Source: Sphingomicrobium clamense
GTDB lineage: Bacteria > Pseudomonadota > Alphaproteobacteria > Sphingomonadales > Sphingomonadaceae
Length of the DNA stretch: 64,000 nt
NCBI RefSeq assembly: GCF_019264355.1
Contig: NZ_JAHVAH010000001.1
Coordinates: forward strand, 294,001-358,000
Reading direction: 5' to 3'
The translations under genes were made by a program, and so were the position numbers. The notes under the pieces were generated by a model. That model was not told where the DNA came from, did no database searches, and saw only the letters and a list, made by a program, of their open reading frames with translations. Numbering within the stretch: position 1 is the stretch's first letter; the number at the start of each line of letters is the position of its first letter. Of this stretch, positions 18,340-26,869 are shown piece by piece.

Positions 18340-18983
18340 CGTTCGACGCGGTATTCGACATGGACGGCACGCTGGTCGACAGCGCGGGCCAGTGCGAGGC
18401 GATCATCGACGCCATGCGCGCCGACCGCGGCCTCGACCGACCCGTCCCAATCGCGCTGTGCCGCCAATATGCGGGGATCAAGGGGGAGGTCATGGTGCCC
18501 GCCTTGCTCGGCGAGGCCGCGCGCGACCCGGTCGCCGACGTCGCCGAGTTTCGCGATCGTTATGCCGCGATGAAGACCACGCCCGACGCGCTCTATCCCG
18601 GCGTGATCGACGGGCTCGAGCGGCTACGCGACGCGAACATTCGCCTCACCATCTGCTCGGCCAAGCCACATCGGCTGGTCGAGCGCGTGACCGAAGATAC
18701 CGGCCTCGCGCGCTTCTTCGCTGGCATGCTCGGCGGCGACCGGGGCGCCTGCAAGCCCGATCCCGCCCATTACGACGCCACCCTCGCGCTGGTCGGCGGC
18801 ACGCGAGCACGCTCTCTCCTCGTCGGCGACAGCGTCAGCGATCACCGCCTCGCCGCCAATGCCAGCGTGACCTTCCTGTTCGTCACTTACGGCTATTCGC
18901 GGCCGGAGGAGGAGCTATCGGGCGACATAGAGGCAGGCGACTTCGCCACCGCCGTTGCCGCGATCAAGCGACTGGCCGGATAG
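18336..18983 (+). CDS. HAD-superfamily phosphatase, phosphoglycolate phosphatase-like
   Basis: A 215-residue hydrolase with the nucleophile motif FDMDGTLVDS at the start, motif II TICSAKP, and motif III/IV ACKPDPAHY and LLVGDSVSDH. A helical cap (about 20-85) sits between motifs I and II, so it is the Gph/beta-PGM type and not the capless KdsC type. Start ATG 18336 overlaps the PhyH stop as ATGA. The 3' end overlaps the convergent trpA by 69 bp. The substrate cannot be deduced. Confidence 0.8.
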   Translation: MTFDAVFDMDGTLVDSAGQCEAIIDAMRADRGLDRPVPIALCRQYAGIKGEVMVPALLGEAARDPVADVAEFRDRYAAMKTTPDALYPGVIDGLERLRDANIRLTICSAKPHRLVERVTEDTGLARFFAGMLGGDRGACKPDPAHYDATLALVGGTRARSLLVGDSVSDHRLAANASVTFLFVTYGYSRPEEELSGDIEAGDFATAVAAIKRLAG

Positions 18984-19742
18984 CTCGGACACTTTTTCCC
19001 GCACCGCCGCGACCGGATCGTCCGCTTTTGCCGCTGCATCGACGATGGCCGAGCCGCTGATCGCGCCGGCCGCGCCGCTGTCGAAGGCGGCTTCGACCTG
19101 CGGCCGGGTGGAGATGCCGAAGCCGAGCACGGGCGGGGGTGCACCCAGCGCCTCCAACCGGCGGAACAGGCCCTCATGCTCCAGCTCCATGTCGCTTTTC
19201 GCTCCCGTCACGCCCTTGCGCGCGACGCAATAGGTGTAGCCGCGGCCATGTTTCGCGAGAATCGCCAGCGCCTCATCGCTGGTGTTGGGCGCGGCGATGA
19301 GCACCGGGTCGATGCCCGCTGCCGCGATCGACGAGGCGTAGGGCGCGATCTCGACCGACGGGATGTCTGCGATCAGCAGGCTGTCCACCCCCGCCGACTT
19401 CAGTTCGCCCGCGAACTGTCCCGTGCCGCGCGCGATCACGATATTGGCGTAGGTGAGGATTCCCACGGGAATGTCCGCATGTTTCTTCCGGAAATCGGCG
19501 AGCAGCTTGAGGCAATCGTCGGTGCGCACGCCTTCCGCCAACGCACGGACGCTTGCGGCCTGGATGACGGGACCGTCGGCGACGGGGTCGCTGAAGGGAA
19601 TGCCGACCTCGAGGAAGTCCGCGCCGCCCTCGACTGCCGCATCGAGCATCTTTGCCGACGTCTCCAGATCGGGATCGCCGATCATCAGGAAGGCGCCGAA
19701 CGCGCGGCGGGTGCGCGCGAACATCGCGTCATATCGGTTCAC
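18915..19742 (-). CDS. trpA: Tryptophan synthase alpha chain
   Basis: Cleaves indole-3-glycerol phosphate to indole, which is channelled to TrpB. It has 275 residues. Catalytic Glu is in [11 protein letters not shown] (near 46) and Asp in [10 protein letters not shown] (near 125-131). GFGIST and GAISGSAIV form the phosphate site. It begins with GTG 19742, overlapping the trpB stop as GTGA. It is the last gene of the trp operon. The C-terminus beyond about residue 255 is somewhat longer than usual and runs into the opposite HAD gene. Confidence 0.95.
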   Translation of the reverse strand: MNRYDAMFARTRRAFGAFLMIGDPDLETSAKMLDAAVEGGADFLEVGIPFSDPVADGPVIQAASVRALAEGVRTDDCLKLLADFRKKHADIPVGILTYANIVIARGTGQFAGELKSAGVDSLLIADIPSVEIAPYASSIAAAGIDPVLIAAPNTSDEALAILAKHGRGYTYCVARKGVTGAKSDMELEHEGLFRRLEALGAPPPVLGFGISTRPQVEAAFDSGAAGAISGSAIVDAAAKADDPVAAVREKVSELSGQSLDRGNGGGEVACLYVAR

Positions 19743-20941
19743 TTCAGCAGCTCCCGCGCCTGGGCCTGGCTTTGACCTGCTCCCAGCAGGTCTCGGGCCT
19801 GCGCCATATCCTTATCGCCCCGCCCCGACAGGTTGACGAGGATAATGCGCTCCTCGCCTGCGGATTCCGATTCCTGGGCCAGCACCAGTGCATGCGCGAT
19901 GGCGTGCGCGCTTTCGAAGGCGGGAATGATCCCTTCGCTCTTCGCCAGCGTTTGGAAGGCGTCGAGTGCGGCCTTGTCCTCGACCGCGACATAGGTCGCG
20001 CGGCCGCTCGCCATCAGATGCGCATGTTCGGGACCGACGGCGGGATAGTCGAGCCCGGCCGACACCGAATGGCTGTCGACCACCTGCCCATCCTCGTCCT
20101 GCAGCAGCATCGTCTCCGACCCGTGGAGGATACCGCGCCGTCCGCGCGATAGCGTAGCGCCATGGGCATGCTCGCCCTTGCCGCCCGCTTCGCAGCCGAT
20201 CAGTTCGACCGTGTCGTCGGGGACGAAATCGGTGAAGATGCCGATCGCGTTCGATCCGCCGCCGACACAGGCCACGACCTGATCTGGGAGACGGCCTTCT
20301 TCCTCCAGGATCTGTTCGCGCGCTTCCTTGCCGATGACGCGCTGATAATCGCGCACGAGCCTCGGAAAGGGGTGGGGGCCGGCGACCGTGCCGAGCAAAT
20401 AATGCGTGTTTTCGAAACTGCCGGTCCAGTCGCGCAGCGCCTCGTTGACCGCATCCTTCAGCGTTTTGCCGCCACTTTCGACCGGGATCACCTCGGCACC
20501 CATCAGCTCCATCCGAAAGACGTTGAGCGCCTGCCGCTCGACATCCTCAGCGCCCATGTAGATGCGCGTCTCGAGCTGCATCAGCGCGCCGGCGATGGCG
20601 GTGGCGACGCCATGCTGTCCCGCGCCGGTCTCCGCGATCAGACGCGTCTTACCCATCCGTTTGGCGAGCAGCGCTTGCGCGAGCACCTGGTTGGTTTTGT
20701 GCGCGCCGCCATGAAGCAGGTCCTCACGCTTCAGGTAGATACGCACCTTGTCGCTGCCGAGGTTGCGGCAGCGGGTCAGCGGGGTCGGGCGCCCGGCATA
20801 TTTGGTGAGCAGTTCGTCGAGCTCGCGATGAAACTCGTCATCGTCCTGCGCCTCGACGAAGGCCGCCTCGAGCTGTTCGAGCGCGGGGAGCAGGATTTCG
20901 GGCACGAAGGCGCCGCCAAAATCCCCGAAACGGGTGTCCAT
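19739..20941 (-). CDS. trpB: Tryptophan synthase beta chain
   Basis: PLP enzyme joining indole and serine, 400 residues. The PLP lysine is in [11 protein letters not shown] (near residue 86), the Gly-rich phosphate cup is [10 protein letters not shown], and ETGAGQHG and NLSGRGDKD are hallmark stretches. ATG 20941 ([10 protein letters not shown]) matches the family N-terminus; an in-frame ATG at 20965 adds eight residues inside trpCF. It is the TrpB1 type that pairs with TrpA, close to the enterobacterial form. Confidence 0.96.
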   Translation of the reverse strand: MDTRFGDFGGAFVPEILLPALEQLEAAFVEAQDDDEFHRELDELLTKYAGRPTPLTRCRNLGSDKVRIYLKREDLLHGGAHKTNQVLAQALLAKRMGKTRLIAETGAGQHGVATAIAGALMQLETRIYMGAEDVERQALNVFRMELMGAEVIPVESGGKTLKDAVNEALRDWTGSFENTHYLLGTVAGPHPFPRLVRDYQRVIGKEAREQILEEEGRLPDQVVACVGGGSNAIGIFTDFVPDDTVELIGCEAGGKGEHAHGATLSRGRRGILHGSETMLLQDEDGQVVDSHSVSAGLDYPAVGPEHAHLMASGRATYVAVEDKAALDAFQTLAKSEGIIPAFESAHAIAHALVLAQESESAGEERIILVNLSGRGDKDMAQARDLLGAGQSQAQARELLK

Positions 20942-20943
20942 CT

Positions 20944-22305
20944 TCACGCGGCAGTCCTCCGGCACTTGGGGCGTAGCGCCGCGAACAGCGCCTCGATCTT
21001 GGCGGCGTCCTTACGACGTGGCTCCGCCTCGACGCCAGAGCCGACATCGATCCCGAAGGCACCGACCTGCGAGGCTTCGTTGGCGTTGGCGGGGGTGATC
21101 CCTCCGGCGAGGAAGGCGCCCGACAGGTCACTGCGGCCGTCGATCGCCGCCCAGTCGAACACGCGCCCGGTGCCGCCACCCGGCCGGTCGAACAGGGTGC
21201 GGTCGCCATGACGGGGAGCCGAGGCGCGCTCTTCTTCCACGGCACAAGCCGTCCAAACTTCGCAACCTTCGGGGAGCAGGGTGCGCAGCAGCGCGATATC
21301 GGTCGCCCCTTCGCCGCCGTGCAGTTGGACGGCTGCCAGCTTCAGGACGCGCGCCAGCTCCGCGACACGCTCCGGCTCTTCGTTGCGTAACACGCCCACG
21401 GGCTTCATCCCGAACGAGCGTGCGGCACGCGACAGCACCCGCGCCTCCGCCACGTCGACGACGCGCGGCGTTTCGGGCACCAGGATGATGCCCGCATGGG
21501 TCGCGCCGAAGCGCGCGGCCATGGCAACATCCTCGACACTGGTCAGCCCGCACAGCTTGACCGGCCCATGAACCAGCGAGCGCGCCGCCAGCGCGATATC
21601 TTCCGCCGCCATCAGTGACGATCCGACAAGAAATGCGTCGACGACCGCGCCGAGCCGCTGCACGTCGACCCGCGACGACACGCCGCTTTCTGAAATCAGG
21701 ATCGCGCCTTCGGGGGCGAGTGGGGCGAGCCGTTCGGTCACCGCAAGATCGGTCTTGAGCGTCTTGAGGTCGCGATTGTTGATGCCGATGATCTCGGCGC
21801 CCAGCACTGTCGCGCGCGCCATTTCGGCCTCGTCATGCACTTCGACGATCGCGTCCATCGACAAGCGCTTGGTCTCGGCCATCACGTCCGCTGCAGTCGC
21901 ATCGTCCAGCACCGACATCATAACCAGCACCGCATCGGCACCTGCGCGCCGCGCCTCGCTCACCTGCGCGACGTCGACGATAAAATCCTTGGCGAGGATC
22001 GGCCCGCCAAAATTGCGCCGGATTTCTTCGAGCAGTTTGAGCGAGCCGCCGAAATCCTCTTCGTCGGTCAGCACGCTGATCGCATCCGCCACCGGTCGAT
22101 AGGCATCGAGCGCGTCCATCGGCTCATGATTCGCCACATGGCCCGAGGGCGAGCGCGGCTTGATCTCCATGATGAAGCGCGCACCCGGCTTGGCCAGCGC
22201 CGCCTTGAGGCTGCGCGTCGTCGGCTCGGCGGTGACCGGTCCCGAAAGGCGCGCGGCGACCTCTTCGCGTTTGCGCGCGACGATGCGCGCGAGGACGTCA
22301 GCCAC
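20944..22305 (-). CDS. trpCF: Fused indole-3-glycerol-phosphate synthase / phosphoribosylanthranilate isomerase
   Basis: Bifunctional enzyme of 453 residues carrying two consecutive steps. The TrpC barrel covers about 1-245: [10 protein letters not shown], the catalytic Lys in [14 protein letters not shown] and ILISESGV. The TrpF barrel runs from about 250: KLCGLTS with the catalytic Cys at 252, [21 protein letters not shown]. There is no stop or start between the halves. I chose GTG 22305 because GGAGG sits 6 nt upstream and VADVLARIV matches the TrpC N-terminus; ATG 22320 is possible. The fusion is the arrangement of E. coli, and motif wording resembles the enteric form. Confidence 0.95.
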   Translation of the reverse strand: MADVLARIVARKREEVAARLSGPVTAEPTTRSLKAALAKPGARFIMEIKPRSPSGHVANHEPMDALDAYRPVADAISVLTDEEDFGGSLKLLEEIRRNFGGPILAKDFIVDVAQVSEARRAGADAVLVMMSVLDDATAADVMAETKRLSMDAIVEVHDEAEMARATVLGAEIIGINNRDLKTLKTDLAVTERLAPLAPEGAILISESGVSSRVDVQRLGAVVDAFLVGSSLMAAEDIALAARSLVHGPVKLCGLTSVEDVAMAARFGATHAGIILVPETPRVVDVAEARVLSRAARSFGMKPVGVLRNEEPERVAELARVLKLAAVQLHGGEGATDIALLRTLLPEGCEVWTACAVEEERASAPRHGDRTLFDRPGGGTGRVFDWAAIDGRSDLSGAFLAGGITPANANEASQVGAFGIDVGSGVEAEPRRKDAAKIEALFAALRPKCRRTAA

Positions 22306-23368
22306 GGGTCGCCTCCGCATAGGCGTCGAGCAGCGCGCCCGCCTTGCCCGCGGCGAGCGTATCGCGCGCGAGATCCGCACCTTCCTTGAGGTCGCCGACC
22401 TTGCCCGCCGTCATCAGCAGGGCCGCGGTATTGAGAATGGTGATGTCTGCGTCCGCCTTCGCGCCCTTGCCATCGAGCAGCGCGCGCAGGCGCTCGGCAT
22501 TCTCGGCCGGCGTCCCGCCCTCGACCGCCTTCAGCGGCTGGCGTTCCAGCCCCGCATCTTCGGGCGTGATCGTGAGCTCGCGGATTTCGCCGTCGATCAC
22601 CAGCAGCGCGCGCGTCTCGTCATGCAACGCCACTTCATCGAGCCCCGAGCCGTGCAGCACCAGCGCCCGCTCGACCCCCGTCCCTTGCAGCACTGCCGCG
22701 ATCCGTCGAAGCATCGTGGCATCGGCCACGCCCAGCAGCTGCACGCGCGGCCGCGCCGGGTTCACGCACGGGCCGAGCATGTTCATCACCGTACGCACCG
22801 CCAGTTGCCGCCGCACCACCGCGGCATGCTTCATTCCCGGGTGATAGGCGGGGGCGAAGAGGAAGCAGAAACCGGTTTCGTCAAACGTCTTGCGCGCCGC
22901 CTCGGGCGACTGGTCGAGCCGGCATCCGAGCACTTCGAGCACGTCGGCCGACCCGCATTGCGAGCTGACCGAGCGGTTGCCGTGCTTGACCACCGGCAGC
23001 CCGCACGCCGCGGCGAGAAAGCCGGTCGCGGTCGACACGTTGATCAGCTTCGACCCGTCACCGCCCGTGCCGCAGCAATCGGCGAACAGCCCATCGGGGC
23101 GATCGAAGGGCGTCGCCGCGCCTTGTAGCGCCTGCGCCGCGCCAGTCATCTCTTCCGCCGTCTCGCCCTTCATGCGCAGCGCGATCAGCATGCCCGCGAT
23201 CTCCGCAGGCTCGAGCTTGCCGAGCACCAGGCGCTCGAACAAATGATGGCTTTCCTTGGCGGTCAGGTCCTCGCCCGTCAGCAATTTGGGCATCGGATTA
23301 GGCACCGGTCCCTTGTCGAGGGGCGGCGGCGTGACGGTGGCGGTGGTCATGGGTTGTGCGTCGTACAT
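22298..23368 (-). CDS. trpD: Anthranilate phosphoribosyltransferase
   Basis: Transfers phosphoribose from PRPP to anthranilate. It has 356 residues from ATG 23368; Met7 (23350) and Met26 (PKLLTGEDL) are alternative starts, the last nearest the usual family N-terminus. The PRPP motif CCGTGGDGS and NVSTATG, VVKHGNRS and NMLGPCVNPA are conserved. It is not fused to TrpG, unlike in E. coli. Its last bases overlap trpCF by 8 bp. Confidence 0.95.
   Translation of the reverse strand: MYDAQPMTTATVTPPPLDKGPVPNPMPKLLTGEDLTAKESHHLFERLVLGKLEPAEIAGMLIALRMKGETAEEMTGAAQALQGAATPFDRPDGLFADCCGTGGDGSKLINVSTATGFLAAACGLPVVKHGNRSVSSQCGSADVLEVLGCRLDQSPEAARKTFDETGFCFLFAPAYHPGMKHAAVVRRQLAVRTVMNMLGPCVNPARPRVQLLGVADATMLRRIAAVLQGTGVERALVLHGSGLDEVALHDETRALLVIDGEIRELTITPEDAGLERQPLKAVEGGTPAENAERLRALLDGKGAKADADITILNTAALLMTAGKVGDLKEGADLARDTLAAGKAGALLDAYAEATRG
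22312..22316 (-). promoter_or_regulatory. Ribosome-binding site deciding the trpCF start
   Basis: A perfect GGAGG six bases before GTG 22305, inside the last codons of trpD. It supports GTG 22305 over the in-frame ATG at 22320, which lies upstream of the GGAGG itself. Confidence 0.6.
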
Positions 23369-23395
23369 GATGGATACTTTCGAAAAATATGGACT

Positions 23396-24007
23396 TCAGG
23401 CGGCCTGTCGGGTGGCGAGCGCCGACCAGCGGTCGCGCGCCCAGGCAATGATCGAGACGATCAACTTGTCGCCCGCGGGCGTCAGGATCGATTCAGGGTG
23501 AAATTGCAGGCCGAGCTGTGCGGCCTCGTCGTCGCGGATCGCTATCGCCATGCCGCCCAGCTCGGCATCGACCGTGAAGCGTCCGGGCAGGCTGGCGACC
23601 GGCGTGCAGAGCGAATGATAGCGGCCGATGGGCAACGGGCTGGCGAGCCCCGCGAAGGGGCCGGTACCTTCATGCGCGATCCGGCTCACTTTGCCGTGGC
23701 AGGGCGCGCTGGCGCGTTCGACCGTGCCACCGGCCTCGGCGACGATCGCCTGATGGCCGAGGCAGATACCCACCAGCGGCACTTCGTTTCTGGCAAGCCG
23801 GACGAGCGGGAGACTGCAGCCCGCATCGTCCGGCGAGCCGGGGCCTGGCGAGATAAGCAGCGCCGCCCCCTGTTCCCGGGCGCGAGAGAGGAGGGTGCCC
23901 GGGTCAACCGTATTACGGAAAATGGAAACCTGTGCCCCCGCGACGCGCAGCGCGTCGACGAGGTTGAAGGTGAAGCTGTCGCGATTGTCGACGACCAGAA
24001 AGTTCAT
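23396..24007 (-). CDS. trpG: Anthranilate synthase glutamine amidotransferase subunit
   Basis: Class I glutaminase delivering ammonia to TrpE, 203 residues. The nucleophile is in GICLGHQAI, and the His-x-Glu of the triad in LQFHPES. The N-terminus NFLVVDNRDSFTFNLVD and the oxyanion-loop motif LISPGPGSPDDAG are typical. ATG 24007 overlaps the trpE stop as ATGA. It could also serve PabA, as in other amphibolic TrpG proteins, but its position argues for tryptophan. Confidence 0.95.
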   Translation of the reverse strand: MNFLVVDNRDSFTFNLVDALRVAGAQVSIFRNTVDPGTLLSRAREQGAALLISPGPGSPDDAGCSLPLVRLARNEVPLVGICLGHQAIVAEAGGTVERASAPCHGKVSRIAHEGTGPFAGLASPLPIGRYHSLCTPVASLPGRFTVDAELGGMAIAIRDDEAAQLGLQFHPESILTPAGDKLIVSIIAWARDRWSALATRQAA

Positions 24008-25518
24008 GCTGCCGCCCCCAGTGCCGAGAGCATGGCGAGCGCCTTGGCGCGGGTTTCGGCGGCCTCGGCCTGCGGGTCGCTGTCGGCGACCACGCCGGCA
24101 CCCGCGCGCACCGTCGCGACGCCCCGATCGACCATCGCCGAACGGATCACGACCGCGCTGTCCATCGCGCCGTCACCGGTCAGCGCGAAGATCGCACCGC
24201 CATAAGGCCCGCGCGCACTGGTCTCGACGCCTCGGATCAGCTCGATCGCCTTGAGCTTGGGCGCGCCCGAGAGCGTCCCGACATTGAGGCAGGCGCGGAT
24301 CGCGTCGATCGCGTCGCGCCCCTCATCGAGCCGCCCTTCGACGCGGCTGACGAGGTGCATCACCTTGGCGAACCGCTCGACGGTCAGCAGCTTGGCGACC
24401 CGCCGACTGCCCGGCGCGGACACCCGCGCGACGTCGTTGCGCGCGAGGTCGACCAGCATCATGTGCTCGGCGGTTTCCTTGGAATCGAGCCGCAGGTCGG
24501 CCTCCTGCCGGTCGTCGGCATCGGGGGTCGCGCCACGCGGCCGCGTCCCTGCAATCGGGCAGACCGCCAGCGTCGTACCGGTCTCGTCGGGCGTCAGTTC
24601 GATGGCTGTTTCGGGCGAGGCGCCGAACAGCGTGCCGTGGTCGGTTTTGGCGTAGAAGTGGAAGGCGCTGGGATCGGCAGCGACGAGCCGGCGGAAGGCG
24701 GAAAGCGGATCGGCGCAGGGCGCGGTGAAGCTGCGGCTGGGCACGGCCTGGAAGATGTCGCCCGCCGCGATATTCTCCTTGAGCTGCTCGACGATCTGCA
24801 CGAAGGCGCCGTCGTCGACATCGGTCGTCGCCTCGCCACCTTCGGCGTCGGCAACGGCAGGCGCGACTGCGGTGTCGATGACCGCGGTCAGCTTGGACAG
24901 CCGTTCGGCAGCGAGCGACTGCTGCCGATTGGCGACGTCTGCGTCCTCGTGACCGACCGTCAGCGCCAGCACGCGCGCAGCCCCGCTCGGCTCGACCACC
25001 ACCAGCGTCTGGGCAAGGTGGACGAGGAGGTCGGGGAAGTCGGTCTCGGCAGCCGCGGGCAGCGCCTCCACCATATCGACATGATCGAAACCGAGAATGC
25101 CCATCAGGGTGAGCGCGTGTGTGTCGCCGCTCGCGGGCAGGCTCGCCGCCGCACGCAGCAGTGCGAGTGCGCCCGGATCGGCCATGCGCTTTTCCTCGTC
25201 AGGATCGTCGCAGCGCGGGAATGCAAATTGGGTGACGTCGCCCATCACATCGCTCAGCGCCGAGCGGCAGGCGAGCGCGATGCGATCGGCGAGCAGCCGA
25301 CCGCTTTCGCTCAGCGCGGTCATCGTGGTAGCCTCACCCTTGGCTTCCAGCCGGAGCGCCGCATCGACAAGGATCAGCGCGCGTCCGCCCGTCCGGCGAA
25401 ACAGCATCGGCGCCATGCCGCCACGCGCGGTCAGCGCCGCGTGCAGCGTCACCGGATCGTGCGCACCGGGAAGGCGACGGGTCAGGCAGCCAATCTCAAG
25501 ATGGGCGAGCTTGCTCAA
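24004..25518 (-). CDS. trpE: Anthranilate synthase component I
   Basis: Makes anthranilate from chorismate, 504 residues from TTG 25518, which overlaps the aroF stop as TTGA. No ATG upstream fits, and the next in-frame ATG would remove conserved N-terminal sequence. Chorismate-site motifs are GASPETAIEL, CPIAGTRPRG, MLVDLARND, NVGTLSGAPK and VRAGAGVVADS. The N-terminal half resembles E. coli TrpE in layout. The LLES feedback motif is not conserved: the aligned stretch reads MLFRRT. Tryptophan inhibition may therefore be altered. Confidence 0.93.
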   Translation of the reverse strand: MSKLAHLEIGCLTRRLPGAHDPVTLHAALTARGGMAPMLFRRTGGRALILVDAALRLEAKGEATTMTALSESGRLLADRIALACRSALSDVMGDVTQFAFPRCDDPDEEKRMADPGALALLRAAASLPASGDTHALTLMGILGFDHVDMVEALPAAAETDFPDLLVHLAQTLVVVEPSGAARVLALTVGHEDADVANRQQSLAAERLSKLTAVIDTAVAPAVADAEGGEATTDVDDGAFVQIVEQLKENIAAGDIFQAVPSRSFTAPCADPLSAFRRLVAADPSAFHFYAKTDHGTLFGASPETAIELTPDETGTTLAVCPIAGTRPRGATPDADDRQEADLRLDSKETAEHMMLVDLARNDVARVSAPGSRRVAKLLTVERFAKVMHLVSRVEGRLDEGRDAIDAIRACLNVGTLSGAPKLKAIELIRGVETSARGPYGGAIFALTGDGAMDSAVVIRSAMVDRGVATVRAGAGVVADSDPQAEAAETRAKALAMLSALGAAA

Positions 25519-26528
25519 AAGGTACGCCCCACTACCGGCAGCAGCGCCTTCAGCCGGTCGCCGAGCGCCTTCATCTGGTCGGGATAAAGCGACTGCGGCC
25601 CGTCGCTGAGCGCGGCGGGCGGATCGAAATGCACCTCGACCATCACCCCGTCCGCACCAGCCGCCGCCGCGGCCAGCGCCATCGGCGCGACGAGATCGCG
25701 CTTGCCGGTCCCGTGCGACGGGTCGACCACGACGGGCAGGTGCGATTTCTGCTTGAGCAGCGGCACTGCGGCGAGGTCGAGCGTGTTGCGCGTCGCGGTC
25801 TCGAAGGTGCGGATCCCGCGTTCGCACAGGATCACGTCTTCGCAACCCGCGGCCATGATATATTCCGCCGCGAGCAGCAGGTCGTCGACCTTGGCCGACA
25901 TGCCGCGCTTGAGGAAGACCGGCTTGCCCGCCGCGCCGACCGCCTTGAGCAGCGCGAAATTCTGCATGTTGCGCGCGCCGACCTGCAACATGTCGGCCTT
26001 GCTCGCGACGAGGTCGACGTCGGCGGTCTCGATCACCTCGGTCACCACCGGCAGCCCGACTTCGCGGCCGACATCGGCGAGGATTTCTAGCCCCACCGGA
26101 CCACGGCCCTGGAAGCTGTAGGGCGAGGTGCGCGGCTTGTAGGCGCCGGCGCGCAGCACGCTAGCACCTGCATCCTTGGCCGCCTTGGCACTGGCGAGCA
26201 GCTGGGTCTCGTTCTCTACTGCGCACGGCCCCGCGACCAGTCCGAAGCGCTGCCCGCCAAAACTTGCATCGCCGACCGTCACGATCGTGTCGTGCGGGTG
26301 GAGTTCGCGGCTGACCAATTTGTAGGGAGCGAGGATCGGCTTGACCGATTCGACGTGCGGATCGGCATCGAACGAGAGTTCGGACAGGACGCGTTCGTCA
26401 CCCAGCGCGCCCAGCACGACGCGCTCGGCGCCCGGCATGTGAAGGGGCTTCAAGCCCTTGGCTTCGATTTTCTCGAGCATCCCGTCGATGGTTTCCTGCG
26501 GGGTCTCGGGCTTCATCACGATGATCAT
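25515..26528 (-). CDS. aroF: DAHP synthase (type I-beta, with N-terminal ferredoxin-like regulatory domain)
   Basis: First step of the shikimate pathway: phosphoenolpyruvate plus erythrose-4-phosphate gives DAHP. It has 337 residues. An ACT-like FLD domain (about 1-70, beginning MIIVMKPETP) precedes the barrel, with VAGPCAVEN, FQGRGPVGLE, GARNMQNF, LKRGMSA and VDPSHGTGKRD. ATG 26528 is chosen; an in-frame ATG at 26621 would read straight through the attenuator terminator and has no similarity. As first gene behind trpL, it is placed under tryptophan control together with the trp genes. Confidence 0.94.
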   Translation of the reverse strand: MIIVMKPETPQETIDGMLEKIEAKGLKPLHMPGAERVVLGALGDERVLSELSFDADPHVESVKPILAPYKLVSRELHPHDTIVTVGDASFGGQRFGLVAGPCAVENETQLLASAKAAKDAGASVLRAGAYKPRTSPYSFQGRGPVGLEILADVGREVGLPVVTEVIETADVDLVASKADMLQVGARNMQNFALLKAVGAAGKPVFLKRGMSAKVDDLLLAAEYIMAAGCEDVILCERGIRTFETATRNTLDLAAVPLLKQKSHLPVVVDPSHGTGKRDLVAPMALAAAAAGADGVMVEVHFDPPAALSDGPQSLYPDQMKALGDRLKALLPVVGRTF

Positions 26529-26581
26529 AGTGTCTTGTTCCTGGCGAAAACGGAGGGGAGGGGGAGCGCGGGCCAGGCAAG

Positions 26582-26609
26582 AAAAAAGGCCCGCTTTGGA
26601 TAGCGAGCC
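26582..26609 (-). terminator. Intrinsic terminator of the trp attenuator (3:4 hairpin)
   Basis: Read on the - strand, 8 bp of stem (arms at 26602-26609 and 26588-26595, one G-U pair) with a 6-nt loop is followed directly by six T residues (26582-26587). It lies between the trpL stop and the aroF start, exactly where an attenuator terminator belongs. Confidence 0.85.
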
Positions 26610-26661
26610 TTGGTTGGTCATCAGTCCCTGTCGGGCAGGGTTAACCGCGTGCGCGCCATCC
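26598..26661 (-). promoter_or_regulatory. trp antiterminator pairing (2:3)
   Basis: The RNA segment GGAUGGCGCGC (26651-26661), which contains the fourth Trp codon of trpL, can pair with GCUCGCUAUCC (26598-26608): nine Watson-Crick pairs, one G-U and one mismatch in 11. The second segment is the 5' arm of the terminator, so the two structures exclude each other. A small CCCTG/CAGGG hairpin (26626-26640) can form in the intervening loop. A ribosome stalled at WWW (five codons before) leaves segment 2 free; one that reaches the stop codon covers it. Confidence 0.7.
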
Positions 26662-26730
26662 TATGGACGAGCGCCACCACCACAGCTTCGCGCCGCGAAT
26701 GGAATCGGTCGAAAGGTGCGTCTCACACAT
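26641..26730 (-). CDS. trpL: trp operon leader peptide TrpL (29 codons)
   Basis: The reading frame starts at ATG 26730 and ends with TAA at 26641-26643. Residues 17-19 are three consecutive Trp codons (KLWWWRSS) and residue 25 is a fourth (IGWRARG). It is followed by overlapping antiterminator and terminator structures and then by aroF-trpEGDCFBA. No Shine-Dalgarno is at a useful distance; a TTGACT/AATCCT promoter places the transcript start on the A of the ATG, so translation is predicted to be leaderless. As I recall, that is also the situation of rhizobial trpL. The peptide is too short for routine gene finders. Confidence 0.85.
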   Translation of the reverse strand: MCETHLSTDSIRGAKLWWWRSSIGWRARG

Positions 26731-26737
26731 GCACGCG

Positions 26738-26766
26738 AGGATTGGCAGGAAGCTCCTACAAGTCAA
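26738..26766 (-). promoter_or_regulatory. Predicted sigma-70 promoter of the trpL-aroF-trp operon
   Basis: -35 TTGACT (26761-26766 on the - strand), a 17-nt spacer, and -10 AATCCT (26738-26743). The -10 is a weak match (3 of 6). Seven bases downstream is the A of the trpL start codon, which fits a +1 at 26730. Confidence 0.5.
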
Positions 26767-26832
26767 GCGGCCTTTTTGCCGTAGCCGCCGGGGGTTGCGA
26801 ATCGGCAACTTACACTCTAGACGCACGTTTCA

Positions 26833-26854
26833 TTGTTCTAACACGCTGTAACAA
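26833..26854 (+). promoter_or_regulatory. Inverted repeat upstream of the yerC-like/his operon
   Basis: TTGTT-N12-AACAA, with perfect 5-bp arms, lies 16-37 bp before the start of the TrpR-like regulator gene. The position fits an operator for autoregulation of the his operon, but the arms are short and no consensus for this regulator is known to me with certainty. Confidence 0.25.
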
Positions 26855-26869
26855 ACAGGAAGTGCCGTC

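Noticed and set aside
18336..18983. HAD protein as the missing Kdo-8-phosphate phosphatase KdsC
   Set aside because: KdsC is about 180 residues and capless. This protein has an obvious helical cap between motifs I and II and resembles phosphoglycolate phosphatases.
26535..26621. Extended aroF start at ATG 26621
   Set aside because: The extra 31 codons translate the attenuator hairpin and U-tract and have no similarity to the DAHP synthase N-terminus, which begins MIIVMKP.
26663..26851. A + strand reading frame beginning MDERHHHSF upstream of the his operon, resembling a His-rich leader peptide
   Set aside because: The three His codons are simply the antisense of the trpL Trp codons read in another frame. 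The frame has no ribosome-binding site, no following terminator/antiterminator pair on +, and would need a promoter inside the trp terminator.
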